64,000 nt of DNA from Oscheius dolichura (lineage: Eukaryota > Nematoda > Chromadorea > Rhabditida > Rhabditidae). Each line of letters opens with the position of its first letter. Positions within the stretch are counted from its first letter, which is position 1. The stretch lies in assembly GCA_932521035.1 (NCBI GenBank), contig OW051495.1, positions 4,278,001 through 4,342,000 of the forward strand, written 5' to 3'. The notes beneath the pieces were generated by a model. That model was not told the origin of the DNA. It saw only the letters and a program-made list of their open reading frames with translations, and did not search any database. Shown piece after piece: positions 1 through 13,200 of this stretch. A program made the translations under genes and the position numbers.

Positions 1-569
1 TAAACATCTTCCCGGTCATTTTCAACACGCTCAAGTCACTTATCGGTCCCCGTCAAAACATATTGTGTGTTTGGTCCCCATCATCCCCTTTTATAACTGG
101 GCTACCCCGGCTCCCACATCACTCCTGTCTGCCCTAGTCCACTTCCCCATCCTCCCCATCCTCCCCCTATCCTCCCTATCCCTCTTCTTATCCTCACCTC
201 CTCTCCCAATTTATCAAAAGACAACCTGGTTCGGGGAGATAGAGCCAGCCCAAAGAACTTTCGCGTAATCAGTTTAGGTCAACAAAAAGGAACACGTCTG
301 TTTTTGTCTCTGTCTTGCTTATTTTTGGACGAAACAAAATTGTATAGAAGTCTTTTGTTCTGGGTGAAATGAGGGAGGAGAGATCATTTGATCAGAAGAT
401 TGTCTCGCCTGGGATGAGTGTCTGCTTCCCTTGTCCAGAAATTACCATTTTTGCAACGGGTTGCATCGATTGTCTGTTTTTTCCCCGATACCTGCATCAT
501 TTTGCCCTGCGCCCCTCGCCCTTTACACCCAGTGACAGATCACCTTGAACCGACTCTTCCCGTTTGCAG
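1..569. other. Gene-free 5' flank of FAAH-A
   Basis: No coding region recognised. The + strand is pyrimidine-rich (runs of CCTCCCC and CTTCTTATCC), like the other regions upstream of + strand genes in this window. It ends in GTTTGCAG directly before the FAAH-A start codon, a 3' splice acceptor that suits spliced-leader addition or a 5' UTR intron. Confidence 0.5.
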
Positions 570-3500
570 ATGTGCGGCCTGCTGGTCCTTATAGTTCTCG
601 CCGGACTCGCGGCTTATCTCTACCATTTATGGACCAAACGAACAGCTGTATGTCGCATTTGAAAGAGAAAAAGAGAGAGACATTTCAGAACAGAATAGTT
701 TTGGAAGCAAACATCAGGCGACGGCTGCAGGAGCGGGAGGAGAGCGTCGCGGGCGCGGAGATCGCCGGGCAGAAGTTGAGCAAAGACAGGAGAGATCACA
801 TCGGAGGACTGAGCTTCGTCCAACTCAGAGGTTGCCATAAACGGGGGCTAATTATCAGCCAATTACAGATGAGCTTCGTAGTGGATCTATCACCTGTACG
901 GAGGCTCTCCAGACTTATCTGGTGAAGGCCGTGGCTGCCCACCGAAAGACCAACTGTGTGACTCTGTTCATCAAGGTGAGACACCTAGGAGGAGGGGTAA
1001 AGATCCCTTCAGGAGGCAGAGGAATGGGCCCGGGACTGGGACACGAAGGCCCAAGATCCCTCATTCGTCAAGCCGGCCCTCTTCGGAGTGCCCATCTCCG
1101 TCAAGGAATGCATAAACGTAGGCAATGGCCACGACCAGGACACACGACGTATCTTTAGGTCAAAGGTTACGACACCACCCGCGGGTTCGCGCAAGACTGT
1201 TTCAGGCCACAGGACAAGGACAGCATCCTCATCGACCACCTCAAGCACCTCGGTCGGTCACTTTCCTCCCTTTTGGAACCCGGGGTATTGCAGGCTGTGT
1301 TCCCTTCGTCCTGACGAATGTCCCTCAGTCGCTGCTGACTTATAACTGCGCTAATCCCGTCTACGGCATAACAACTCATCCTCTGGATGCCACTAAGACA
1401 CCGGGAGGATCAACTGGAGGAGAGGCCGCCCTTCTGGCAGCCGACGGATCAGTTCTGGGTATTGGCGGAGACGTGGGTGGATCCATTAGAATGCCCTGCC
1501 ATTTCACAGGAATGGCCGGAATCAAGGTTTCGAACCCTCTAAATTAGACGAAGTCCCTCTTCAGCCTTCCCACCTCCGCTTCGCCCACCGCGGATCTCCC
1601 GGAGCCGTTCCTGGACGACCATTAATCAACGCTAACGACGGTCCCATGTGCAAGGACATCGAAGCAAACGTCGAGTTCTGCCGAGCAGTTTGGGGAGATA
1701 CTTATGAGGCCGACCAGGATCCGTACTGTCCGCCTGTCCTCTGGGATGAAAAGGCCTACAGCTCGGAGAAGCCCCTCCGTATCGGATACTACATCGACGA
1801 CGGATGGTTCACACCGACTCCCGCTGTCCAAAGGGCTGTCCTTGAAGCCAAGAAGCACCTCGAGGCCCGAGGACACACTCTTGTCCCCTTCAAGCCACCG
1901 AACATCGCCAAGATGTTCCAAATGTACGTGCGTGCCCTGACGGTCGACGGGGGCGCCTACCTCAGGCACAAGTTCATGCAGGTAGAGGCACCCCTTGGGC
2001 GAGAAACAATCCAGTTTAGGACATCATTCACCCCACCCTCTACGTCCAGATCGCCATATACTTCGTGCCCGTCTGTATCCAGAGATTCCTCTCCTACCCG
2101 ATGAGCATCTTCTTCCCCAGAATGGCCAACATCCTTCCTTCCATGACCAACAACACTTCAGGTGGGCGTTTGTCCTAAACAATATATCAACCATTTACAG
2201 AACTTCGTCAGACATATGCGGAGATCGACGCCTACCGCGGGGAGTACGTCGTCAAGATGCAGGAGCAGAATCTGGATGTCCTGCTCTGTCCTCCTCAGGT
2301 GCTCGTCGCTCCCACCCATGATATGTAAGTTTTTAAAATATATAGATCCTCTATTTTCTCCGAAGGGAAGAAAGAGACAAAACCATTTCTTTATCCCCAT
2401 CCAATTTTAATTGAATCGCACGCAGCAGGGCTGTGCGGATCCAGCCTTTTCAGGTCGGATCGGGTCCGGATCGGATCGGTCCTCCCCAAAAATTCGTCGG
2501 TTCGTCGTCGGGGGCCGACCCGTTTGTGCGGATCATATCCGGATAATCCGATCCGGATCCAATTCAGATCAAAAATTGCCTACCCTCAATATGAACTTGG
2601 AGGTCAGAAGTTCGAATCCTGTGTACGACAAGCCATTTTTTCTTTTTTTTTTGTAATGCTTTTCTATGAGTTGATGGCTGCTGTAGAACGTTTATATTGA
2701 AAAACATATGCGTTAGCGAGCGATTTCGGCTTTTTGAAGAATTGAAGTGTATCAAAAGTACTACTGTTGACTTGTGAGTCTCCTGTTTGAGTTGAGAAGC
2801 CTCATCTATCTATTGTGTTGTTACAAGCGACGCTAGAACAAAAAATTGACCAACTGTTATCAAACGGCGGCAGACTAGTCAAAAAATAATCCACAAAACC
2901 CTTTGATATGCGTTAGGTTTCGTCTTCTTCACGGGCGGCGTCTTAAAAATTAGTTTGACCAGAGTTCTATCTTTTCCTCCTTTTCCCTCATTAATCTTCC
3001 TCTTTGGGCCCTCGTACTTCTTTCTCGTCTTGTCGGTCGCTGTCTGAAATCTACTGTTTTCACAAAAAGATAAAAACCGTGATAGCCCATACCGTTACTT
3101 CCGGTAGCCTTCGGTTGTCGTAAAGAAAGTAAGATAAAAAGCAAAATGAGGCCGACCACGATGGAGATCGAACACACGACCAAGCTTGCGCAACATCACA
3201 CTGCGCCACAAAGTCGACGAAAATCGGCCCGCATACTCATAAACACATAGAAACCCTAGCGCTTTGATACAAAGATACAACGATCAAACCGTGATACGCA
3301 CGGTAAAAAGTTCCGTTTTTTCATAATCTGTGCCTCATAAAACGTTGACATGTTAAGCCCCTGCAAGCTTTTTGCTGCATGTACGTACACTTGTGTCTAC
3401 AACCTCTTGGACTTTGGAGCTGGTAAGTCTACAACAACAAAAGAAGAAAAAAAATCGAACTTTAGGAGTGGTGAATGTGACGAAGGTGACGAAAGAGGAC

Positions 3501-3677
3501 GAGCAGAAGCTGATTGACGAGTACCCGGAGACGGATCCGTGGTACCGTCTGGCCAAACAAGCCTCCATAGGCTCGACCGGCTTCCCCGTAAACGTCCAGG
3601 TGGCCGCCCCTCCCTACCGCGAAGAAAAGACTCTCCGTGTCCTAAGAGAGATCGAAATAGCCGTCCGAGGACACTAA
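570..3677 (+). CDS. Fatty acid amide hydrolase (FAAH-A), multi-exon
   Basis: Serine hydrolase of the amidase-signature family; the family cleaves N-acylethanolamines such as anandamide at intracellular membranes. The spliced product starts MCGLLVLIVLAGLAAYL, an N-terminal membrane helix, as in animal FAAH. The amidase core is clear: PISVKEC with the catalytic Lys, [27 protein letters not shown] with the bridging Ser, and GGDVGGSIRMP with the nucleophilic Ser. The conserved C-terminal part (VTKVTKEDE, then GFPVNVQVAAPPYREE) is present, so the gene looks intact. At least nine exons are separated by introns of about 38-45 nt, e.g. 648-688 (41 nt). The exception is a roughly 1.0 kb intron from about 2327 to 3355 that holds repeat debris. 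The start was chosen for the signal-anchor and because an acceptor (GTTTGCAG) abuts the ATG. A second FAAH lies at 25.2-27.4 kb on the other strand. Confidence 0.93.
2411..2660 (+). repeat. SINE-like insertion with pol III B-box-like motif and T-run
   Basis: Inside the long FAAH-A intron. A stretch with many GGATC/CGGATCGG words (about 2455-2560) is followed by a B-box-like motif AGTTCGAATCC near 2608-2620, then a T-rich run at about 2635-2652 that could end pol III transcription. I see no convincing A box or cloverleaf, so this is a tRNA-derived short element rather than a tRNA gene. Confidence 0.45.
3150..3215 (-). repeat. tRNA-like (A box + B box) relic in FAAH-A intron
   Basis: On the minus strand an A box TGGCGCAGTGTG (3197-3208) is followed by a B box TGTTCGATCTCC (about 3165-3178). 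The A-box to B-box spacing is tRNA-like, but acceptor and T stems do not pair, which argues for a tRNA-derived SINE. The A-box core TGGCGCAGTG recurs in one arm of the fold-back element at 31.9 kb. Confidence 0.45.
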
Positions 3678-3841
3678 GCGGACCACCCTCTCCATGGTAA
3701 CGGGCCGCAACCCGGCAGATGGCCTCTCCCTTTTGGCATAATTACGTGTTCCACAGTATTACCTAGCACAATTGTTTATTCTTACATCCGCATAAATAGT
3801 TATATCCTTATTCTTCACTTCTCTCAAAGTTCAGGCATGGG

Positions 3842-5347
<1,506 letters not shown>

Positions 5348-6157
5348 AGAGGGCCTCGTCCCGTTCCCGGATACACCTCCTGAGGTAGCGACTACAGGGC
5401 AAGGATGACACGTCCGCTCGTCATTCGGCAGTCGACGAAAACCTCGTTAGATGCAAAACAGCACACGCTCACAGAGCCATACGGGTAGCCTTCAATGTTT
5501 TCGTCGCCCTGGGGGGTCGCCTCCCCTCGGCTAATTGCCTTTGTTCCTGGAATCCCAATGAAGATAAATGCTTTATTTCTCACTAATCTACTCTTTTCAT
5601 TTTCGTGTCCCCATCAAAAATGCTGGGAGAGCTGGAGGATGGCTGGGGCAGAGAGGAGGACAGACGTGTCAATTACAGAGACAGGGGGATTGGAAAAAAA
5701 GATGGCCGGGGGCATGATGCCTATTGTTTTTGGCAGTTTCTTCCAATTAAGTCCGACCGAGGGGAGGAGCCTCACAGGGAGGCGGGCAGGGATCGATCCT
5801 TCCCCCACGGCATTGACTCTCACAAGTGCTCAAATCGCAACACCACGTATTTTTTGGAACACGAACAGTTCTGTTTTTGCCGTGTCCCTTCCCGGGGGAC
5901 CAGAGCCTCCTGTCGCCTCATTTCCCATCCGTCCGCTTGTCCTCACCCGTCTGAAATGTCTCCGGAGGCCGGCTACTAATGCTAATTCCCGTCTCCCTGC
6001 TCTCTATTTCATCCGAATCTCCCCCCGAAAATGAAGGATGTCCCGGGGTCAGATTTCTCAATATTTGTCGTATTGGTGATATATGGCACCTGCTCCATCT
6101 CCTTCGAATTACTCCCCCGGCCCTTCGGGATTGCCCCCGTACCTCCTCCCAGCCCAT
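5348..6157. other. Intergenic region
   Basis: No gene recognised. Open frames here lack family similarity and run through GC-rich low-complexity sequence. It separates the CDK20-like kinase from the ET-module gene. Confidence 0.4.
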
Positions 6158-7351
6158 ATGTCTCTTCAGAATGTGGTTATGCGGCTAGTTTTCCTCCTGC
6201 TGGCCGGCTCCACTGCAGTTGTGCAGTCTCTGCGGTATGTCGCTCATCCTCCCCCCAAATGGTCATCCTTCCCTTCCAGGTGTTATTGCACAGAAGACCA
6301 CTGTGTCCCGTATGGAGCCTGTGACGGCAGCGTCTGTCTCGTCGGCATCCTCCGGGACAATAATCAGGTCATCCGGACTTGCGGATCTCGGCAGATCGGA
6401 TGTCATCGGTGAGTCTCCCTTTCCCCCTCGGCCCGGCTGTTTTTAATAATAATGTGTCGAGCCGAAAGAGTTAATGATGTTGGCCAGCGCCAATTATGAG
6501 ATGCTGCTGCCAGCCGCGCTTGTCAGCCTTCTGAAGAGTTCTCAAAAAGCAATTGACGGATGGCCAGCCAGCACACTTTTTCTTTTGGATAAATTGACAG
6601 CTTCCGTAAATAAAGGCCGGCCCAATAAACGAGTCGAGTTGTTTTTGCCATTCCGGGCATATTGCCCACGTATCCCCGAGTCGTACTGGACCGGTCAGCG
6701 GAGAAGTGTCGGAGGGGAAGAGGTAATCCAATCTGCGACGAGCACGGCCCTTGACTTGGCCAGGAGGACTCGACGGCCCGGGAGTCCGTTACCTGCGGGC
6801 ACCCATAAAAGGGGAAATAAGTTCAATTTACGGGCCCCCGGTCAAATTAGATGTGTCAGGTACGGCCGCTTCTGGCGGGGTCTCTCCATCTGGTAAGTGT
6901 CGTCCCCGTAGAGAGCTTCCTTGTGAATCACGTCGCGTGTGCCTCTCTCCCCTTTTCCGAGAGAATTCGCTCTTCCAGGGAGGAGGACGACAAGTGGACG
7001 GATCTGTGTGCCTGCAATGAGCCTTTCTGCAACACGTTCGCCTACCTACGGGCCCATACCAGGTGGGTGTCCTCCTCTCCCTCCTGAGACTCGTTTCAGC
7101 AATAGACGAGACTCTGGTCCCGGACCGGACGAGGTGCCCCTAGTATTCAGCAGGATGGACAGGCCGGACGACGAGCCTCCTCCTCCCCCGGCCCCCATCT
7201 CGACGAGGACGTCTCTCCTGACCCTCCTCCTAGTGGTCGTTCCGTTGACAGTCGGAGGGGCCACAGTCATGGTAGGCCGCCTGCCCTCTCCCCCCAGCAG
7301 TCATCCTTCCTTCAGGTGGTCGCCTTCAACTACTACTGTCACCTCTGCTAG
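6158..7351 (+). CDS. ET-module / activin-receptor-like three-finger membrane protein
   Basis: Small secreted-then-anchored cysteine-rich protein. Exons by eye: 6158-6234, 6280-6408, 6979-7072, 7100-7271 and 7316-7351. The N-terminus MRLVFLLLAGSTAVVQS is a signal peptide. The ectodomain has the nematode ET-module layout CYCTEDHC, YGACDGSVCLVG, CGSRQIGCHR, then KWTDLCACNEPFCNTF, giving the paired cysteines of a three-finger fold. A Pro-rich linker is followed by a hydrophobic helix (TSLLTLLLVVVPLTVGG) and a short tail ending YYCHLC. The ligand is unknown; related nematode proteins are uncharacterised. Intron 2 (6409-6978, 570 nt) is unusually long for this window. An AATAAA lies at 7749-7754, about 400 nt after the stop. 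Confidence 0.8.
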
Positions 7352-10206
7352 ACACTCCACTCGACGGGTCTCCTACGGGTCCGGCCACGCTGCCAACCAA
7401 TTCGAGTGAGCCCCTCTCCCCCTCGAGTTAAATGTTCTCGAAAGCCTTTAAGACGCTTAAAAATTCATGAGTCCATTTGGGCTAACGCACTCGAGGAGTG
7501 GTCCCCAATAGAGTTGGCAATGACTCCGGAAGTGGCCCCTCTACCTAAAAATCTCTCTCCTCGGGAATCCATTGGTTTTTGTCGTCGAAAGTTTTGGGTG
7601 AAGCGCCCTGTCGGCGCGTGTCCAGTGCTCTCATGCATAGCCGATGTCCCCCACACTACCTATTCGGCCACTTTCAGATATTCATCGATCACTCCTCTTC
7701 TCTCCTTCGTCGTCTACGTCGTCTCCACGTGTGTGCCTTCCCTATAGAAATAAACTATTTTACCTCTGTCCAAAGAACCTAAGAAAAGGCTTTAATCGAT
7801 TTCGAAGTGGCGCCTTTTGAGTGTGGCAAATTGCATTGCGCGGTCGTCAGAAGTCGTCCGACCTGGGTCCGAAGGATTGGGTTTCGGCAGGGAGGGAGAC
7901 TACTTTTGGGCAAGGGGCGCGCCGTCGCGTGCCAATCCCGCCGTCAGAAGGACTCCTCCAAGTGGCCGAATCAAAACAGCCCCGCTTCCCGGAGAGTCTT
8001 CAAGAGGCAGGGGAACACTTTATCCACACCTGTAGTGTCTGCCAAAAAGGAGGAGACGGGTATAATTAGAGGGGGAGGATGACGTATCCGTTACTAATCG
8101 TGGCCAAGTTTCCATCGGCCTGCAATTCGAGCTGAGGAGTCACGCCGGCTCATGATCGAAGGAATTCCACGGACTCTCCTAACAAGCTCCGAAGCACCTC
8201 TAGCCGGGAAGAACAAAAGCTCATTGACCGAGGCCGACCTGATCTGATTTCCTTATTTTACGAGATCTCCCTCAACGGATACTTTAGTGGACACTGGTTG
8301 ATAGCAGGGCACCGGACAATAAAAGACCCAGAAAACAACTTTGGGCAAGAGGCCTGACGTGTTGTCTTCCGGCGGCCCTTTTCTTCTTTCCATCTCTTCC
8401 GGTTGGCTTTGGAACTCTACTTGTCTCCAGCTGGGTTGATTCCCTGCCCGGACTGCTTCTGCTCTTCCTTTATTAATGTCAATGGTGACCTCAAAAGGGG
8501 GTTGTAAAGAATCGAGGAGCCCTAGTTCCAAGAGGTCCAGATGTTCTTCGTCCTCCCTCGTCTGCACTTTGATAGACAGACGTCTTCTTCCCATAGAAGC
8601 ACGGCATTGGCTTCTTTTCAGTCTAGGGTCAATTGCCCGGAATTGCCAAGGAGTCGCTGACCACTGACTGCAGTTCCGCTGGATGACAGGCTAATCTCTA
8701 CCTGCTCTGGTCCACATTGTCTCTCTAAAATGAGAAATCGGAGGACTCTACGGACAACTGTTTGTTGAAATGGGTGTGTCGCCGATGTCTACGGTTAAGT
8801 CTACCTGTCTGCTCGTTCCTTGTGTCGTTGGTTTTGGCTCTTTTCAAGAGAATCTCATTTTTATAAAAAAGAGACGGGAAACGAGAAGGGGGACGATGGG
8901 TGTGTAAATAATCAAGGTTCAGCCAGCTGGTCCTATCCATGAAAAGGCTATCACTTCTACTGGAAGACTGCCCACAACCAGAGGAGGAGGGCGGTGTAGT
9001 TGTTTTATTTGTGTGTGGAGAAGAAAGCTTTGACCGGCGGATCGATGGTTATCGTTTTTGATACCAGACGCGGCCAGGAAGGAGAGCAAACAGGCATGAC
9101 TCAGAGCCGCCTTGGACAGTCACATTTATGCTAATACGGGCATGAGAACGTCGTCGCTGTACGACATCGATCCGCGATGGCAACATTTGTTTATTCTTTT
9201 TATCCGCCTCGTACCACCTCGGCCTGTCCTCCTCCTCCTCCTCGAGGACTGTCCTCCTGTCCCCTGGAGAGAATCAGAGGGGGACATAGGCGAAGGGCAA
9301 ACAGGAAGAGTCGCTCTCGCCGTTCCCTGTTGACAGTTTCCCTCCCCGTGGAAATGGCCCGACAATTCTTATCAGTTCATGTCTTTTGACGGCTTTTGCT
9401 CGGTCCGAAAAAAGCGGGGATCCGAATCCTTGCCGGCTGTTTGTCCTTCTGCCGGCCGAGTCAACACCTCTAACGTAACTGATAAAGCCCACTCCCGATG
9501 CTTTACGTCGCCCCCTTCTCATCGGCCTCGTCTTCGACTGACACAAAAAGGCACCAACCGTGTGAATTTATATCGACGGCTGCGATCGTCTCTTTTTCTT
9601 TTTCTGAAAAAGAAAGCCAGTTCGCCTGAACCTCATCCCTCGTCCCGGCCGAGCCCGGGAAGGTAAACGAGGATGAGTCAGACTGTTCCGCTGCCTTCTC
9701 TCTGTTTGGCCACGAGGGTGGATGAGCTGTCTCTTCTTCCCTGCCTTTCTCTATATTCATATTCGAATATGAGGGGAGTGAGTCACACGGCTTGTCCTCC
9801 TCGGATCATACAACTTGCCCTTCTTCCATGCCGCGGTTCCCGTTGTGTCTCGGCTTTCCTCTTATTTGCTCACTTGTCGCCAGCCACTGCCGCTCCCAGC
9901 TGTTTTTACCTTTTCCATGGATCCTTCCCCTTCTGATAGATTGCTTCTATTGTGTATTGAACACACATCGATTAGCATACAATTCGCGACACCCCGAAGA
10001 CGGCACGCGCCAATCAAGGCGGGGGGCACACTCTCTCTTCTTTCCCAATATTGTCAAACACCCGTAAAACGGACCCCCGGGTCAACTTCAAATAGATGAT
10101 TCACCGCCTCCCCCTCATAATATTTACTCTTCCATGTACCCCAATCTTAATCGCCTAATCCCTGATACACTCTGCCAGCTAGTCCTTGTTTCAGACTATA
10201 CCATAT
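7352..10206. other. Gene-free region, 5' side of the mesh-like gene
   Basis: Apart from the probable 3' UTR of the ET-module gene (to about 7770), I see no supported gene in this 2.8 kb. A 113-aa frame on the minus strand (8253-8594) has no recognisable family. From about 9.2 kb onward the + strand is markedly pyrimidine-rich (CCTCCTCCTCC, TTCTTCCCTGCC), as expected for an outron or long 5' intron of the + strand gene that follows. CTTGTTTCAG at about 10186-10195 is an acceptor a few bases before the mesh-like start. Confidence 0.45.
7749..7754 (+). terminator. Polyadenylation signal AATAAA (ET-module gene)
   Basis: AATAAA downstream of the ET-module stop codon, the first clear signal on that strand. 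Assignment is by position only. Confidence 0.4.
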
Positions 10207-13200
10207 ATGGGGTGGAGGAGCCCCTGGTGGCTACTCCTGTGCGCGGTATTAGTCCGCGCACAGGTCCAGAATCCCAGCCAATTCGGACAATATGGACAGA
10301 GCAACATCAACCAGAACATCCAACCCCCGGATGCGGGGACACTCTTCACGGGCACAGGAAGTAATGTCTATTACGGAGGTGGGCTGGTATAGGGGCAGGG
10401 GGATGAGACAGAACTTTAGTGAATCTGGTACCGTTTGGACCCGATGTCGGAGATTTAGAAGTCAATCCCGGCTTGCTCACAGCTGGACAGACCATCGATC
10501 TCCATATGGTTTGCCCATTCTTCTCTCCTTTCTAACCAACTCACTCTAGGCCTTCCCCTTCTATGGCGGACTATACAATTACACCTCGATATCTGTCAAC
10601 GGGTACCTGGCCTTCGCGACAGTCCTCGACCAGGGTCCCACCATCAACGTCGGCCCCGATGCCACGGACTGGCCCAAACAGCAGGACCCGGCCATGATAG
10701 CCCCCTACCTGTGTAAGCAGCAGATCCCCCAGGATGTCAACCCCGGGATGAGGACTGGCGTCTTCTATCGTCTGATCATGAGACAGTCCCTCTTCGGCAG
10801 GGGATCCAACTCCAACATGAACTTGGGCGGCTCGTCCCAGCCCTCCTCCTTCTTCTCCCAATCCGCCAGCCTTGTTAGTTTCTCTCATTTGGTTTATTCC
10901 TCCTCTCTTTTAGGCATGTCAAAGTACTGCCGACACCTATGTGAGATGTGACCAAAACTCGGACTATTTCCTCGACGAGATGATGCGTTGGCTAAATGAC
11001 GGAGTGGCCGGAGCCTCGGCCTTCCGAGCAGACGCCGCCCTCGTGGTCACCTGGTACAACACGGCCTCGGCCATCTCCGGCCGATCCGATATGGATGCCG
11101 GCCAGCTGGCCACCTACCAAGTCGTCTGGCTCACCGACCAGGTATCTCCCTTTTGATGACTTTTGAAAGCGCAGCACTAATACCGTTTTGGTGTGATTCC
11201 AGTCGTTAGGCGTTATCGCCTCGTTGTAGGCTTGAAACTGCGGCGATTATTCGAAGATAAGGCGGCAGTTGAGTGCGGGGAAAGAGCCGACCGCCTATGA
11301 AAATAACCTCGGGGTGGTCATGAAGCAGCACAGAACTCTCTCTTTTTAGACTGCCAGGCTCAGTTACGTTATCCTCAACTATGACAAGCTGGGATTCGAT
11401 GCAGCCGACTTCCGAGCCAATTCCCGGTCTGGAAGGTGTCAGGCCGTATTCAACGGAGGAAACCACACGGGGATAGTCCCCGTCGATCCCACCCAGATGT
11501 ACAAGAACACCCCGAAGGTCTTGGCCCAACGGTCTGGAGTGCCCCATTGGGTCAGAGGACGGTACATGTTCCGAGTGGACGACGTCGTCCGACCCGGAGG
11601 ATGCAGCAACAAGACCGGAGGAACATGTGAGTCCCTCCTCCCACTCAATATAGAGATCTATCTAGACCCGATGCTCGTCTATCCCAACATCGTCAACATG
11701 CTGGGAGAGATGTCCGTCGACGTGAATGCCATCTGCCTCGACCCCACTCAAACTTACGTCCTTATGATCGAACAACGACAGGTCCGTTCCCTCTTCTGCT
11801 CTACCAATATCTATTTTAGGCAGCTTCGTGTGTAGTACTGAATCCCTCGATAGCCAGGTGCTACCTTCCAAAAATCTACGACTGGGGGACAAAGACGGTC
11901 TACTTCCAGCCGCAGTCTGGAGGAGCCAATGACGAGAAGGCCTTCGTCGGCTACATCTATTTCGGTAGGTTGTAGTTCTCCTTCCCGTGAAATTGTTTTA
12001 GTGCCACCGACGCTGGATCCAATGCGACTCGACATAGGAAACATCTACGACTGGTTCAAGAATCCCGTCCCCTATTCTGTAAGTCTTTTGCCTCAATTAG
12101 ACTCAGCCGTTCCAGGTCATGCCCATCACGTGGTATCCTCGAAATTTCACCAATCCGGACCTCCTGACCATGGGACACACCATGCGGCTGGGAGACGATT
12201 CCATGTACTCCGTTCAGCTGGGACTCTACGTCGTTGCCTACAGAGAATTCAAGGACGATAATGTATGATTCCCGTTGAACATCCCATTCAATCCTCGTGT
12301 TTAGATCAAAAAATTCCGACCCGAGCATCGTGTGATAGCCCGGCTGGCGACGTACTCCAACAGGAACACGTACGAGTACCGGTGGAAGCCGCAGGAGGAG
12401 AGGATCAACATCAACCAGGTGGAACAGTGGTACATGACCGACTGGGAGAGGATGTAAGTCATTTTGTCTAGCGGAGAAGGGACACCCTTTAGGCACGAGT
12501 TGTACAACTACCGGTTCGGCTACTTGAAGCTGGCTCCGATCAAGCCTAACCAGGACACACTCCAGCCCGGTTCCCAGCCGACTCTGCTCTCCGGCCTGGT
12601 CTCGGCCCCCATCTCCCTCCACTGGATTTGGACCACCAATAACCCCCAATTCGCGCAGTCGACTTATAACGCCAACGACGAGAATGTCCGAGTGCAGTTC
12701 GTCCAGAAGAAGGCCCTGGAGATGTGCCACGATTGGTACGACGAGGACGGCGCCCAGTGGAACTTCATCCACGATGTCGAGACGAATTCCTCCTGTCCGT
12801 GTATCGAGAGACAGGCTCAGGCCGACCTGGGTCGCTTCATGCCCCATCCCCGCTGTTCCCAGGCCTTCCGCGATATCACCTGTACCGTGGCCATCGGAGC
12901 TAGGAATTGCTACATGTCCGCACAGAACATCATGTCCTCATACGCCGGAGACGGAAAGAATCGAGACTTTGCCAACATGAACACAGCGTAAGCGATACAT
13001 TTGTACTCGTGGCAAATTAGAAGTTTAGCCGCTTCCCGACTCACTACGGACAGGTCTGCTGCTACGACGACCAGGGACACCTGATGCAGACCAGTTACCA
13101 GCCGGTCATCAAGGTATCCCCTATCCCGTTCACATTGAATACCGAGGCCAGGTGACGCCGGAAGTGCCCTACAATCCCGGGTTCCCTATGAGGGCCTACG

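Noticed and set aside
3150-3215. A functional tRNA gene
   Set aside because: Boxes are present but acceptor and T stems do not pair; the same holds for the tRNA-like units near 2.6, 31.5, 31.9 and 52.3 kb.
8253-8594. 113-aa minus-strand frame as a small gene
   Set aside because: No recognisable domain, no consistent flanking exons, ordinary GC-rich chance frame.
12056-12847. Long open frame (263 aa) on the minus strand
   Set aside because: It is antisense to the AMOP and neighbouring exons of the mesh-like gene; its protein has no family similarity while the + strand is unmistakable.
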